DNA of 64,000 nucleotides from positions 1,306,628 to 1,370,627 of the forward strand of contig NW_003314272.1 in assembly GCF_000143415.4 (NCBI RefSeq), given 5' to 3'. The position numbers were made by a program, and so were the translations under genes. This stretch comes from Selaginella moellendorffii (taxonomy: Eukaryota > Streptophyta > Lycopodiopsida > Selaginellales > Selaginellaceae). The first letter of the stretch is position 1; each line of letters begins with the position of its first letter. This document shows, piece after piece, positions 22,721-33,505 of this stretch. The notes beneath the pieces were generated by a model, which was given only the letters and a program-made list of their open reading frames with translations, searched no databases and was not told the DNA's origin.

Positions 22721-23940
22721 CGGTGGAAGACAAGAGTTGCTCCCCCGGAAGAGGTATGACTATTTTCTCTGCCTGTGATCTCTTGTCCATGTGGATTGGA
22801 TTGGCCAAAAAGACACAAAGTTCCTCTTTGGGTTCCTTTAGATTTGGAAGAAGAAATATTTGTCCACTACTGACGTACACTATCATCCGGAACAACAAGC
22901 CTGGTGGATTTAGCTCAAGGACGACGAGCTGCTGAACACTAGCACCAAGAGCATCCCAAGAGAAGATGGGTACTCACAGCTTAGAAAGTCTAGCACTACT
23001 TTTGCTGAATTTTGTCTTGGAAGCCAAGACCAAGTATCAAAGAGTGATGAAGCTAGAATCGAATGATCTACGATGGTTGCTGGCTATAAACATTGGCCAC
23101 GATCGAGCAAGCTCCAACCACGTTCCATCACTACTTAGCAGCGAATCACCCATTGGCAAATAGAATATTCTAGGGTATATAGATTTCTCTTGTTTTTAGG
23201 TGGTCCGTTGTGGAGATGGATCACATGGCACTGTTGTACAATAGCCACATACTTTCATGGTGACCATAGTCAGTGGGGTGTGGGGAAAAAGGTGAAAGTT
23301 TAAAGCTCAAAATGCACAAGATCGTGTCCTAATCAGATTTGGTACTTCTCAAGTCTAATGGCCAAAGCATGCTTGCTCCAGTGGTTAACATTGAGGACCC
23401 AATCAGCCTATGTGGCATGAAATATATGCTAATTGAGTTATCAGCGCGAAATGCTAGTCTCCTTCCACGGGAAAGTATTCTCCAAGGCTGGATCCATTTA
23501 TGATAGGTAAGCTCACTTTGCTTTCATTTCTTTCTAATGTTATAGAACGAATGTAGGTTCGAGTGGGTCAAGCAAAGGTGACTCTGGCGGTGGTGTATTC
23601 GACATCAACAACCCCAGGATTTTATTGAATATTGGACACAGTCCCAGCATCACAGATGCGGTTCAAGGTCGATAGCGGCATGGATAGTACCAGGTCAAGC
23701 AATCAAGGCACCATGATCACTGTCTTCTGTCTATTTATGCTCTATCTACGTTTGCTTGTTATTCAGATTTTCAAGTGTGCTATGTTTACTTTTCAGCGTT
23801 GTAATTTGATAAGTGTGCTGTCCTTTGTTTATTCACTTGGCTCGACCGGATGTGCCGGAGCGGCTCCAGCTGTTTCAAGTTAAACTTGCCTTGAATTTAG
23901 AGTTGCACGCTAGATTTGTTAAGATTACCTGAAAGATGTC
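22721..23940. other. Intergenic DNA, nothing recognised
   Basis: Short open frames occur (for example around 22966-23163), but none shows a known motif, a conserved pattern or convincing splice sites. It lies between shuffled pieces of the duplicated block and may contain unrecognised relics. Confidence 0.5.
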
Positions 23941-23944
23941 ATAG

Positions 23945-24775
23945 GGGAATCTGGGCTGGGCGTACACGGAGCATCGCTCGCTCGATGAATCGATTGATCA
24001 TGCATCATCAAACCGGACAACAACGAGATGTGTAACCTGGGCATCTGCTTGATCAAGCAATGTTGCGTGGACGAGGACAAAGTGCTACTCAAGAGCATAA
24101 CGAAGGTATCCTCAGATAATCTCAGGGGCGTTGAATTGCATTTTAAGACTTACGAAATAGCACAGGAGATGGAGAAAGGACAGCAACATCAGGCGTAACA
24201 CTTGCCAAGCATTGGCATTTTGCGTCTTTGTGCCCACGCTCCCCAGCTCGAGCAAGAGATTGAAATCCCCTCCAGCAACAACAGCAGCAGCAAACCCAGC
24301 CGGAAAGCCAGCAGATGCCCACGTACGATTCCTGGGACTACGACGAGGAGGAGGACGAGTATAATCTTGATCTTGCGGTAGAGGCGCTCAAGAAGAAGCT
24401 GGAGCTGCTGTGCGTCAATGCAAACTCCAATGCCAAGCAACAGCCTAAACTTCTCCGCCATCGCCAAAAGTTATTTCTTATTCATTCTCCTGATGGTCGA
24501 TCGACCCATGATGGCTCTCGTTTTGGTTGCAGCAGCTCCTCGTGGCAATACTTCTCTACGACCACCACCCGAAATCTCCAAGTCGGCGGCTTCCTCTCCC
24601 GTAAAGCAGCAGCTGCTTAGCGGAGGAGCTAGGGATGATCGCAAGGCCACCGCCCTCGAGTTCTTTCACCTCTTCGTCATTCCAGGAGCAATTGCAGCAG
24701 CTGCAGGAGCAGAACCGGCGACTTTGCGTGTTCCAGGACATCACCGCCACCACCAGCCCTCTTGCTCGTTAATGG
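23945..24775 (+). pseudogene. Inverted decayed copy of the SDI/POLLENLESS3-like gene
   Basis: It begins at the equivalent of exon 4 (GNLGWAY), continues with CNLGICLIKQ and VLLKSI from exon 5, and ends with pieces of the Gln/Ser-rich tail and of RVFQDITATTSPLA. Even the 3' flank of the parent (CTCCCATC-GCGACAC-CTCAGTCG) is kept. Frameshifts, deletions and the lack of exons 1-3 make it a pseudogene. It is inverted relative to the parent at 17198-19167. Confidence 0.8.
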
Positions 24776-25089
24776 GTTTATCACTCCCATCAGCGATGCG
24801 ACACCTCAGTCGCTCGGATCTCTGTCTTTAAAATTTGTAGCGATTCCTTCTTAAGCAAACGGAAATTGCCACAAATGTTCCACAATATCCTCGGCGTACA
24901 TGAAGCCAGAACTTAAGATTGATTAAGAAAAGAAACTCTTGCCGTTCACATGTATGCAGAACATGCAGGATGGATCTCTTTCGTCCTTGGCTACGTAGAG
25001 CCTATTTTGCACAGTTGCAGCTCTTCCATGTTAATCTCGAAGTCCAAAATTTAGTTCAGTAACTATTCGCTTATCAAACGACCACCTTT

Positions 25090-26097
25090 CTATGCCATGG
25101 TAGGCCGATACTGTGCCACCGCCTGGAGTCGCCCTGGGTATTTTACTCGGTACCAGTCCTTCTTGTAGGCCTCCATGAAAAACACCGTGGCGTTGTCGAT
25201 GGGGAGCCCATAGACACTACCATCCTCGTCTGTCCTGACAACAATCCCACTCACCCTGAGCTCCTTGGCCGAGTCCCATCTCACGATAATATCGCCCGTT
25301 TGGACACCAGGTACGATGCCAGCCGGTTCCTTTGATAGGTAGAGCTTCTTGATGATCGCAGGGAGCTCAACTCCCCCAGCCCCATCCTGCGCCCGCCGCA
25401 CAAAAACTGCCTCTTCGTTTTGAGGCCCACCCGGCATGAGGGGCACCCCAGGCAGTTTCAGCTGAATCAGAAAAACAGCCAATCAGGGTGAATCAGGATT
25501 TTGAAGCAGCAGCTTACAGGTTCCAAGAGCTCAACAGCAGCCACCCAGGGGTGCACCAGGGAAACAACTTCGCCTTTCACAGTCTGCCCATTGATCGTCA
25601 CAGTAACTTCTTCGCCTTCCTTCCACACAATCGTGTCTTTGTAGCCCACAACGATGCACGTCGGTTGTGGGCTCAGTGCTAAGGTCGTATCAGGGAGTCC
25701 AATGAAGAGTGCAGTACCTTTATTGTCACAGGTGCCCACAAACCGGAGCAGATCCAATGCGCCAGGAGGCGGGTTCACAGCCGTCGCCACAGAGGAAGAA
25801 CCAGATACCATGGAGGTCATCACGGAGGAAGAACCAGAAACCATGAAGGTCTTCATATGCGCCTCCATTTGCTGTGAAAGCTAATGAGGTTGTCATTCCC
25901 AATCGAAGCTATTTACTTACATCAAGTTTCCTCTGCATCTCATCCAGCCTCTCATCCAAATTCTTCCGCTGCATCTCATCCAGATTCTTCCGCTGCATCT
26001 CATCCAGCTTCTTCCGCTGCATCTGAAAGCAGCAGCAACCTGAAGGACAAGGCACGAGTTATAGGAACGCAAGGGCTCAGTTACCTGCAAGCTTCAT
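25090..26097 (-). CDS. Unrecognised gene with coiled-coil-like N terminus, 285 residues
   Basis: Four exons join in frame with GT-AG introns: 26085-26097, 25921-26039, 25518-25871 and 25090-25461. The N terminus has three to four repeats of the type DEMQRKNL, likely a short coiled coil. Then comes a low-complexity part with a repeated MVSGSSSV, then about 200 residues of beta-rich appearance (for example VWKEGEEVTVTINGQ and GDIIVRWDSAKELRVSGIVV). I do not recognise the domain. The 5' exon lies in the relic of the Maf-methyltransferase promoter region, in the place Maf would occupy. A truncated copy of exons 2-3 lies at 26530-26760. The regular splicing and balanced codon usage argue for a real gene. 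Confidence 0.6.
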
Positions 26098-26129
26098 ACC
26101 GACAAAACTTTAGGGCACCCCACCTAGAA

Positions 26130-26480
26130 ATAGCATCATTGAGATTTTGGATGAGTACCAAGACGGCTTCACGGACATACATTGACTGATCTCTCGCAAA
26201 ATCAAAGGAAGGATGGGTTTCAAACAGGATGTTCTCTTCGTGGACAGCGGGAGTCCCACCCCAAGAGTTGACGCGACACTCAAAGAGGTACACCGAGTTC
26301 AAGAAAGACTTTGACTTTCAACGCGGCTACTCAACCTCGTTCCACTATTATTTTTATACGATGAGAAAGGTTGTCCCTTTTCTCAAACTTTAGAACGCAA
26401 CGTTTCACCAGAGAAAGATTTCGAGACTCTCTGGAAAGCACAAGCATTGACATGGTGCAGGAGCAAAGAGATTACTTCAT
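26130..26480 (+). pseudogene. Methyltransferase relic 1
   Basis: Pieces of the methyltransferase at 20705: the segment around GFTDI-TDLS, VLFVDSG with T-RVDATLKEVHR, FHYYFYTMRK and the C-terminal block SIDMVQEQ-DYFMTTMM. Large internal deletions and shifts are present. Confidence 0.75.
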
Positions 26481-26529
26481 GACAACCATGATGATCGACG
26501 ACAAGAAAACCATTGAAAGAAGCTACTGG

Positions 26530-26760
26530 AGGCTTCACAGCAGGAAGAGGATTCACAGGAGGAGGGTTCGTAGCCGTCGTCACAGAGGAGGAAGAACCGG
26601 AGGTCTTCACAGGCGCCTCCATTTGCTATAGAAGGAAGCGAGCCTGTCATTCCCAATTCAAGCTATTTACTTACCTCAAGTTTCCTCAGCATGTCATCCA
26701 GCTTCTGCTCAATCTTGCTCGCAAACAGCTCTGCACTCGTCTTGCTCGTAATTCACGCTA
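26530..26760 (-). pseudogene. Truncated copy of the coiled-coil gene 5' part
   Basis: The minus strand carries SKIEQKLDDMLRKLE and then, after an intron-like gap, MEAPVKTSGSSS and VTTATNPPP. These parallel exons 2 and 3 of the gene at 25090-26097. No counterpart of the large C-terminal domain follows. Confidence 0.6.
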
Positions 26761-26869
26761 ACAGCCTCAGGGCACCCAGAGCCGGTGAGCGATCGTAGCA
26801 ACCTTGACGGATCATCTTCCTCACAGGGTTTCCAGACTCCAGCGTTTAATTCATGCTCACGGTACGAGT

Positions 26870-27550
26870 TCATTCACAGCGAGCGGATTATCTGGAAGGG
26901 AACTTGGATGTGGCAACTCGCGCACGATATGTACCAAGATGGCTTCACAGACATCACAGCGACTGATCTCTCGCCTGGAGCGGAAGCGACGGAATGCTCC
27001 GACTTGTGGCATACATGCCATTCAAGGACGCGAGCTTCGACATTGTGATCGAGAAGGTAGGATACAAAGATAGTGTTTGGCTTTTAGATCGGATCAAAAC
27101 TAAAGGAAGGATGGGTTTTAAAGAGGATGTTTAGCGGGAGTCCCTGAGATCCCGAGATGACGCGACGCTCAATGGGGTACACGGAGTTCTTGAAGCAATG
27201 ATGTTTTCTCTATCGCATTTGGCAAGATCGAAAACTTGGATCTTAGAGCTGCTCTCTTCTGACTCTTTGCCTTAAGCCTCACCTATTTCGAGGCCAGTGG
27301 CTTCGAATGGTCCATGGAGTACTCAACCTTTGGAGACTCGTTCCACTATTATTTTTATAAGCTAAGAAATGTTGTCTCTTTCCTCCCCGATCAAACTTTA
27401 AAACGCTCTAACATCAGGGAATGGCCAGAAAGGTTTTGCTTCGAGAGTCGACGGAAATCACAAGCAATGACATGGTGCAGGAGAAAATGCATGACGAAGA
27501 TTATCTCATGAGAACCATGATGATCAACGACGACAGAACCACGTCCAGGT
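26870..27550 (+). pseudogene. Methyltransferase relic 2
   Basis: A longer relic: motif I region (ELGCGNSR with a deletion after it), GFTDITATDLSPGA, the MPFKDASFDIVIEK piece, FEASGFEWSMEYSTFGDSFHYYFYKLRN and the C-terminal block. Frameshifts occur in almost every former exon. It is followed at once by the intact PPR gene, as in the ancestral arrangement. Confidence 0.8.
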
Positions 27551-27579
27551 GATCGATCATTCCAAATGTCCTCAAAGTT

Positions 27580-29283
27580 TCAGAGTTTCTCTTGGGCTAT
27601 ATCCCCATCATGTAACTGGCATGCAGCCAGGAAGGCCGTCCAAGCAACATGGTCGCACGGCAAGCTCTGGGCCACATCCTTGGCGAGCTCCATCTCCCCG
27701 GACTTTGCGAGTAGCTCCAGCACGCAGCTGTAGTGTGGATTGCCTGGCAGCACTCCAAAGTCGAGGCTGGCGGAGACGAAGCAGCGCCATCCGGCATCCA
27801 AATCGCCGCAGTGTTTGAAAGCAAGAAGAGCGCTCAAGAACGATGTCTCATCGGGGACTTCTCCAGCCAAGACCATCTCGTGCCAAACCGACGTAGCAGC
27901 ACGCTTACAATCCCCACAGCTCGAGCACCACGCTATCATGGTGTTCCACGATACCAAGTTTCGGATGGGCATTCTGTCGAAGACTAGAACCAAGCGGTCG
28001 AGGTGACCGGCGCGTCCAAAAGCAGCGATACTGGCAGTCCAGGCCGTGACGTTTCTTGCAGGCATTCTCGCAAAGGTGGCCTCCGCCTCCATAAGATGCC
28101 CATTATAGATATAACCCGCTAAGAGGGCGTTCCAAGAGACCACGTCGGGAGCCTCTGTGGTATCAAACAATACCTTTGCTTGCTCGACATGCCTGGCTCG
28201 GGCATATGCTGTCAGCATTGAGTTTACGGTGACTGTAGTCCGCTCCGGCATAGTTTCAAACACACAGCTTGCCTGCTCAACTTTACCAGATTGGGAATAT
28301 ACTTGCAAGAGCAAAGTCCATGACACCACGTTAGTTTCTGGCATTTTGGTAAACAACATTTCGGTTTCTTTACAAAGCCCATTTTCGGCAAATGCTCTAA
28401 GGAGTATGTTATATGACACTAAGTTTCTTACTGGCATTGTGCTAAACACGTTCATGCAAGAATCCAAATCACCACTAATCAAGTAACCACTTATCATGAT
28501 GTTCCAGGACACTATATTTCTTTCGGCCATGCTCTTGAACAACGCTTCTGACTTACGCATATCGAGGCTTTCGCCATATGTGGCAAGCAAGGAGTTACAA
28601 ACCATGAGGTTTTGTACAGGCATATCCAAGGAAATCGCTAACACCATATCCACATCACGTACTTCAGACAGCGCTTGCATCAGTGTCGCGCAAGAAACCA
28701 CGTCCCTCTCGGGCATTCTCGAAAAGATTATCTTTGTTTGTTCAAGCTGCCCACTCAAGGCATATGCTGAAAGGAGAGCGTTCCAAGACACTAGGTCGTG
28801 CTCAGCCATTTCGTCAAAGACATGCTTGGCTTGCTCCAGCTGACCATTATTTGCAAAACCCGTGATTTTTGTGTTCCATGAAAGAATGCTAAACTCCGGC
28901 ATGCGCTGCGCTAACGCTTCCATTTCTGACAGGTACCCGGAATTGGCATTTGCAAGCAGTATCACATTCCAAGCCACCACATTTGTCAGCGGCATCGCAC
29001 CGAACAAGAGCATCGCCTCGTGAACGCAGCCACTGTGGGCATACGCAGCGAGGATGGCAGTCCATGAGAAAAGGTTTGGAACGCGAATGGAATCGAAGAC
29101 CGCCCGAGCGTCGATGATGCTTCCACATCGATCGTAGGTTCCTATGAGCAAGTTCGCCAGGAACTTCTCGTGCCGCAGTGCTGGGTTCTGGGAAATGCAA
29201 CTGTGGATGCGTCTGGCATCCACCAAGTCACTGCATTTGTGGAGAAGGCTGGCCAGCTCGGGTCGGAATGTATTTGCCACCAT
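27580..29283 (-). CDS. Pentatricopeptide repeat (PPR) protein
   Basis: Intronless, 567 residues. After a short N-terminal part (LLHKCSDLVDARRIHSCI) come about 14 repeats of roughly 31 residues with the pattern NVVSWN-LL-AYA-SG-EEA-LF--MP, which marks S-type motifs of the PLS class. These proteins bind single-stranded RNA in plastids or mitochondria and take part in editing or maturation. The C terminus ends soon after HVAWTAFLAACQLHDGDI, which resembles the start of an E domain, so no DYW deaminase domain is present. No clear targeting peptide is seen in the first residues, so the real start could lie elsewhere. A decayed duplicate lies at 21770-22230. Confidence 0.9.
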   Translation of the reverse strand: MVANTFRPELASLLHKCSDLVDARRIHSCISQNPALRHEKFLANLLIGTYDRCGSIIDARAVFDSIRVPNLFSWTAILAAYAHSGCVHEAMLLFGAMPLTNVVAWNVILLANANSGYLSEMEALAQRMPEFSILSWNTKITGFANNGQLEQAKHVFDEMAEHDLVSWNALLSAYALSGQLEQTKIIFSRMPERDVVSCATLMQALSEVRDVDMVLAISLDMPVQNLMVCNSLLATYGESLDMRKSEALFKSMAERNIVSWNIMISGYLISGDLDSCMNVFSTMPVRNLVSYNILLRAFAENGLCKETEMLFTKMPETNVVSWTLLLQVYSQSGKVEQASCVFETMPERTTVTVNSMLTAYARARHVEQAKVLFDTTEAPDVVSWNALLAGYIYNGHLMEAEATFARMPARNVTAWTASIAAFGRAGHLDRLVLVFDRMPIRNLVSWNTMIAWCSSCGDCKRAATSVWHEMVLAGEVPDETSFLSALLAFKHCGDLDAGWRCFVSASLDFGVLPGNPHYSCVLELLAKSGEMELAKDVAQSLPCDHVAWTAFLAACQLHDGDIAQEKL

Positions 29284-29421
29284 CTTTTCATGTTGCTTGG
29301 CTTGTGACTGATCATATCATGTTTATTTATATGCTTTTGGCATCCGTGGCAGTGGGACTCTTGCCAGATGTCGCTACACAGATACGTACTTACATGGTTA
29401 AAGATGATTGAAACTTTGTCA

Positions 29422-30065
29422 ATGGACCTAATGATCGTGTTGTGCTCCTCAACTTTCATCATTCTCTTGGTTGTTTGGAGTTACAAGGTGTGCACAAATC
29501 TTCTACCAAGTCCATGGGGATCGGCACTTGCTCAGAGAAATATATTAAGTGGTGTTGTTTCAAGCCAGGAGCTAGTCAAGGAGCGCTTCACTTTGGTCAA
29601 TTTTGTCCCTTGGTATTTGAGATGGCTGGTTGGCGGATTCCCCAGCACAAAGGTGTGCATGCAAAGCTAGACAAGTTCTTGTAAAAGATTGTGGACGAGC
29701 ACAAAGGCAACACCCGGGAATGCCTTCCTTGACACCACGCTCCTCTTCTTTGGTGAGGGAACACAAGGAAACTTGCATAGAAGTGTCAAAGTTTTTTGTG
29801 GGGTTTCTTTCAGGACATGTTTGCTGCCAGAACTGATTCATCTGTTGTTCCAAGCGACTGGCTGCTGGCAGCGGTACTGCAAAAGCCTCGGGGCTTAACA
29901 CAAGCTCAAGAGGAGCTCGACAGGGTTGTGGGAAACGGGAGAATTTTGAGAGAGTCAGACTTTTCCAAGCTGGAATACCTTGGAGCAATCATCAAGGACA
30001 CATTTAGACGATAGCAGCAATCCTTGGTATGAGATTCCCAAAGGAACCACAGCTTGCTGGTTAAT
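29422..30065 (+). pseudogene. P450 pseudogene
   Basis: Relics in order: an anchor-like start (MDLMIVLCSSTFIILLVVW), a damaged hinge (LPSPWG), VVSSQELVKE, NFVPWYLRWL, and in later frames VPSDWLLAAVLQKPR, EELDRVVGNGRILRESDFSKLEY and KDTFRR followed by a stop. The part from the K-helix to the haem loop is missing. It belongs to the same group as the P450s at 13303 and 31690. Confidence 0.85.
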
Positions 30066-31689
30066 GTGGGCAGTGCAAATCCACCCTATTTCTACCCAAC
30101 CACTTTATTTTGAGCCAAGACTTTTTGATCTCTGGCTTTTGAACATTTCATTAAATCACTTTATTTATCCATTTTGACTCTTCATTATTTATATCATCAC
30201 CTACCATGTGTGAATAATATATTTTGGTAGAAAGATTTATTAAACCCCCTAGGGTTTTAAAAGTTGATCATTTTAGGCTTTCACTCTATGGTGAAGTGCA
30301 ATGGTTTTAATATTATTTCATTTCAAGTCTTTAGATTTTAGAATTTTAGTTTTAATATTTTTATATGTCATTACTTTTATCCCGTGTTAGTCATTCTTTT
30401 ATCCTTTTTTAAAGATTTGTTTATCAATTGGTTCATTTTAATCTTTCAAATGGTTGTTTAGGTATTTCATTCGTGCTTTAGATTTTTCAAATTAAAGCTT
30501 CTAGTTTAAACATATTACACTTATTTAAATTTTACCTCTCAACTATTTCTATATGTTATATATTTAGTTTCACTATGAGATTTATAGATTTGTGTTTTAC
30601 AATTAAATGATTCCATTGATAAAAAATCTTCTAGAATTAAAAGATTGACAACTTACATAAAGTAGAAAGCAATATATATCATAATACATGATATTGGCTT
30701 AGAGGCCATAAAGGGTAGTCAAAAAGTAAAGATCCTTTAGATTTAAACATCAAGAGATAAAATTAAAATATAATGCTTTATTGTGAGTTGTTAAGGATAT
30801 AAAATGTGATTAACATTGCATCCTATAATACAATACCTTTATACTTTCTAAAGAATGTTTCCCCTTTTTACCAAATCTATTTTAAAACAGAGGAAGTTTT
30901 TTAGATATAAAGATAAAAAAATTGCATAAAGAATGCAAGGATAAAAGAAGTAACATTTAAGCTAAGAGAAGTTTGAGTAGAAGTAGAAACTAACATAAAA
31001 GAAAATAAACTTTCAAAACAAAAATTAAAGTAAAATGTACAAATTAAGTAAAATTTTAGTGAGGATGCAAAATATGTTGGATCCTAAGTGGTAATAGAGT
31101 GGTACATTTGTGTTGTCTAGACCATAAATACAATTAAAATTATATTTTAATTAACATATGATATAAAACATGACATAGAGATGTATGGATATTCTCTAGA
31201 TTGAAGACAGAAAAATTTACACTAGAAAACAACAAAAATTGTTTAAAAGTATTGTAAAAATTAATGAATAATGAAGAGATTTTGGTTATTACTGTTATTT
31301 GAAGTAAAATTTCATTATAGCTCATAATAAACTTCTTAAAACAAAGCATCTCCAAACAAAAAATTTTTTGGGCTCAATTTTTGCAAAGATTCTTTTGGAT
31401 CAAACAGGTTACTAAATTGCTACAAACCCATTTGATTTTGTGGGCTAAGAACAAGGTACAACCTTTTTCTTGGCTTCAAAAGTTTCTAATGAACAAGTGG
31501 AAACTTCTGGCTAAGAATTGTGTGTGCTTTTGAAATAACAGATCACTGGGTCCTTTGGAACTCTCATGTTATTGGAAGGACTCAATGTGGGCCAATCAAG
31601 GCGACTTAGACTGGTACAAGGTGGCTACTAACCATTCTTTATAGTCCAATTTAAATAGTTGGGGCAATATTGACACAAGCACCCAAGAA
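30066..31689. other. AT-rich intergenic DNA
   Basis: Very low GC, no open frame of note, no RNA gene or repeat recognised. It forms the upstream region of the P450 at 31690. Confidence 0.6.
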
Positions 31690-33227
31690 ATGGATCTAGC
31701 ACTTGTTGTGAGCTCTGCAGCTTTCATCACTCTCTTGGTCTTGTGGTTCTGGAAATCTTCCTCAAATCTTCCACCAGGTCCATGGGGATTGCCCCTGATT
31801 GGCCACTTACACTTGCTAGCAGGAATGCCCCCACACAGAGCATTCCAACGCATAGCCAAGAAGTATGGTCCTATTACTTCATTGAGGCTGGGAATGATCC
31901 CAACGGTGGTGATTTCCAGCCAAGAGCTTGCCAAGGAGATCTTCACCACACACGATCTAAATTTTGCTTCCAGGCCATACTTGGTTTCAGGTGACCACTT
32001 CAGCTATAACTTTTCTGGAATTGGAACCAGTCCCTATGGAGAGCTATGGCGAAACACCCGCAAGCTGTGTACAATGGAGCTCTTCACGGCCAAGTGTATT
32101 GACTCCTTCTCTTGGGTCAGAAGGGATGAGCTTTCTCGTACCTTGGAGGGGATTTTGAAGGACCATGGCGATGACAAACCTGTGGAGGTGAGAAAAGTGG
32201 CCAGTGTTTTCTCCTTCAACATCACATCACGAATTTTGATGAGCAAGAGGTACTTTGGTGATGAAAACGTAGATGCCCATGCCATGGAATTCAAGGAGCT
32301 CAATGACAAAGTTCTTGAGCTGGCGATCAATCCCTGCATTAGCAACTTGGTGCCCTGGTACTTGAGATGGCTGGACTGGCAGATTCCTCGCTACAAGCGA
32401 ATCCATGCCAAGCAAGACGAGTTCTTGCAGAAGATTGTTGAGGAGCACAAGGAGACGACACGGGAATGCAAGGACTTCCTCGATATCATGCTCGACTTCT
32501 TTGGAGCAGGGACACAAGGGGAGACTTACGTAAAGGCGAATCTCATAGTAAGCTTTGCAAAACTTCTCCTTGATTGCTTATTTCTTATGCTACAAATGCC
32601 CAGGAGATGTTAATGGCTGGTACTGATACCATCACCACCGTGAGCGAGTGGCTCATGGGTGCAGTGATGCACAATCCTCGAGTCATGGCCAAGCTCCACG
32701 AGGAGCTCGACAGTGTTGTGGGCAACACTCGGATGGTGCAAGAGTCGGACCTCCAAAAGCTCGAGTACCTCCAGATTGTCCTCAAGGAATCACTCAGACG
32801 CTATCCTCCGGGAGCCTTACTCATACCGCGCATCTCAAGCCAAGCAGCAACCGTTGGCGGCTTTCACGTTCCAAAAGGGACCACTCTCCTGGTGAATGCA
32901 TGGGCGATTGGAATGGATCCGGCAGTGTGGGAGAATCCCACACAATTCCACCCGGAGCGCTTCTTGGGGAGCTCCATCGATGTCAAAGGCCAAAACTTTG
33001 AGCTCCTCCCGTTTGGATCTGGGCGGAGACAGTGTCCGGGAATGGGCATGGGATTGCGATCAGTGGAGCTGCTCGTGGCAAATCTCATCCATGGCTTCGA
33101 CTGGAGCTTTGTGCCTGGGACAACGCCGTCCATGGAAGATGTTTTCTTCACTACTGCGCAGCTCAAGACCCCATTGCAAGCCATGGCGACTCCAAGGCTC
33201 CCCAAGGAGGTCTACATCAAAGTTTAG
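31690..33227 (+). CDS. Cytochrome P450 (CYP71 clan), complete
   Basis: Exon 1 is 31690-32547, a 56-bp GT-AG intron runs 32548-32603, and exon 2 is 32604-33227, giving 493 residues. It has the N-terminal anchor, hinge PPGPWGLPLIGHLH, I-helix AGTDTI, ExxR in KESLRRYPP, PERF, and haem loop FGSGRRQCPG near residue 421. All expected parts are present and the length is normal. It is related to, but clearly more distant from, the pair at 1-1115 and 13303-14739. This makes it the only P450 in the window that is both complete and unbroken. The substrate is unknown. Confidence 0.93.
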
Positions 33228-33505
33228 AGATCACTTAGTGGACTTTGCTACAAAGACTATTCTACTCGTATTAAATAGCTGGTTTTTCCATGTCTATATG
33301 CTCATATGTAGGCTTTTGGATTGCAGCAATTTGTTTGTCAGATCCAAATTCCAAGGAGTCCTCAAGGCCTCGCTCGATCAATCCAAAAGAGTCTCCTTCT
33401 CATTTATGTACTAAGTAAGCATCTACAAAGGTTGGAAGAGATTTTCTTCCACTGTGAAAGAAAGGAGACACCGATAAAAAGAGGCCCACGAAAGCTTTGC
33501 TTGTG

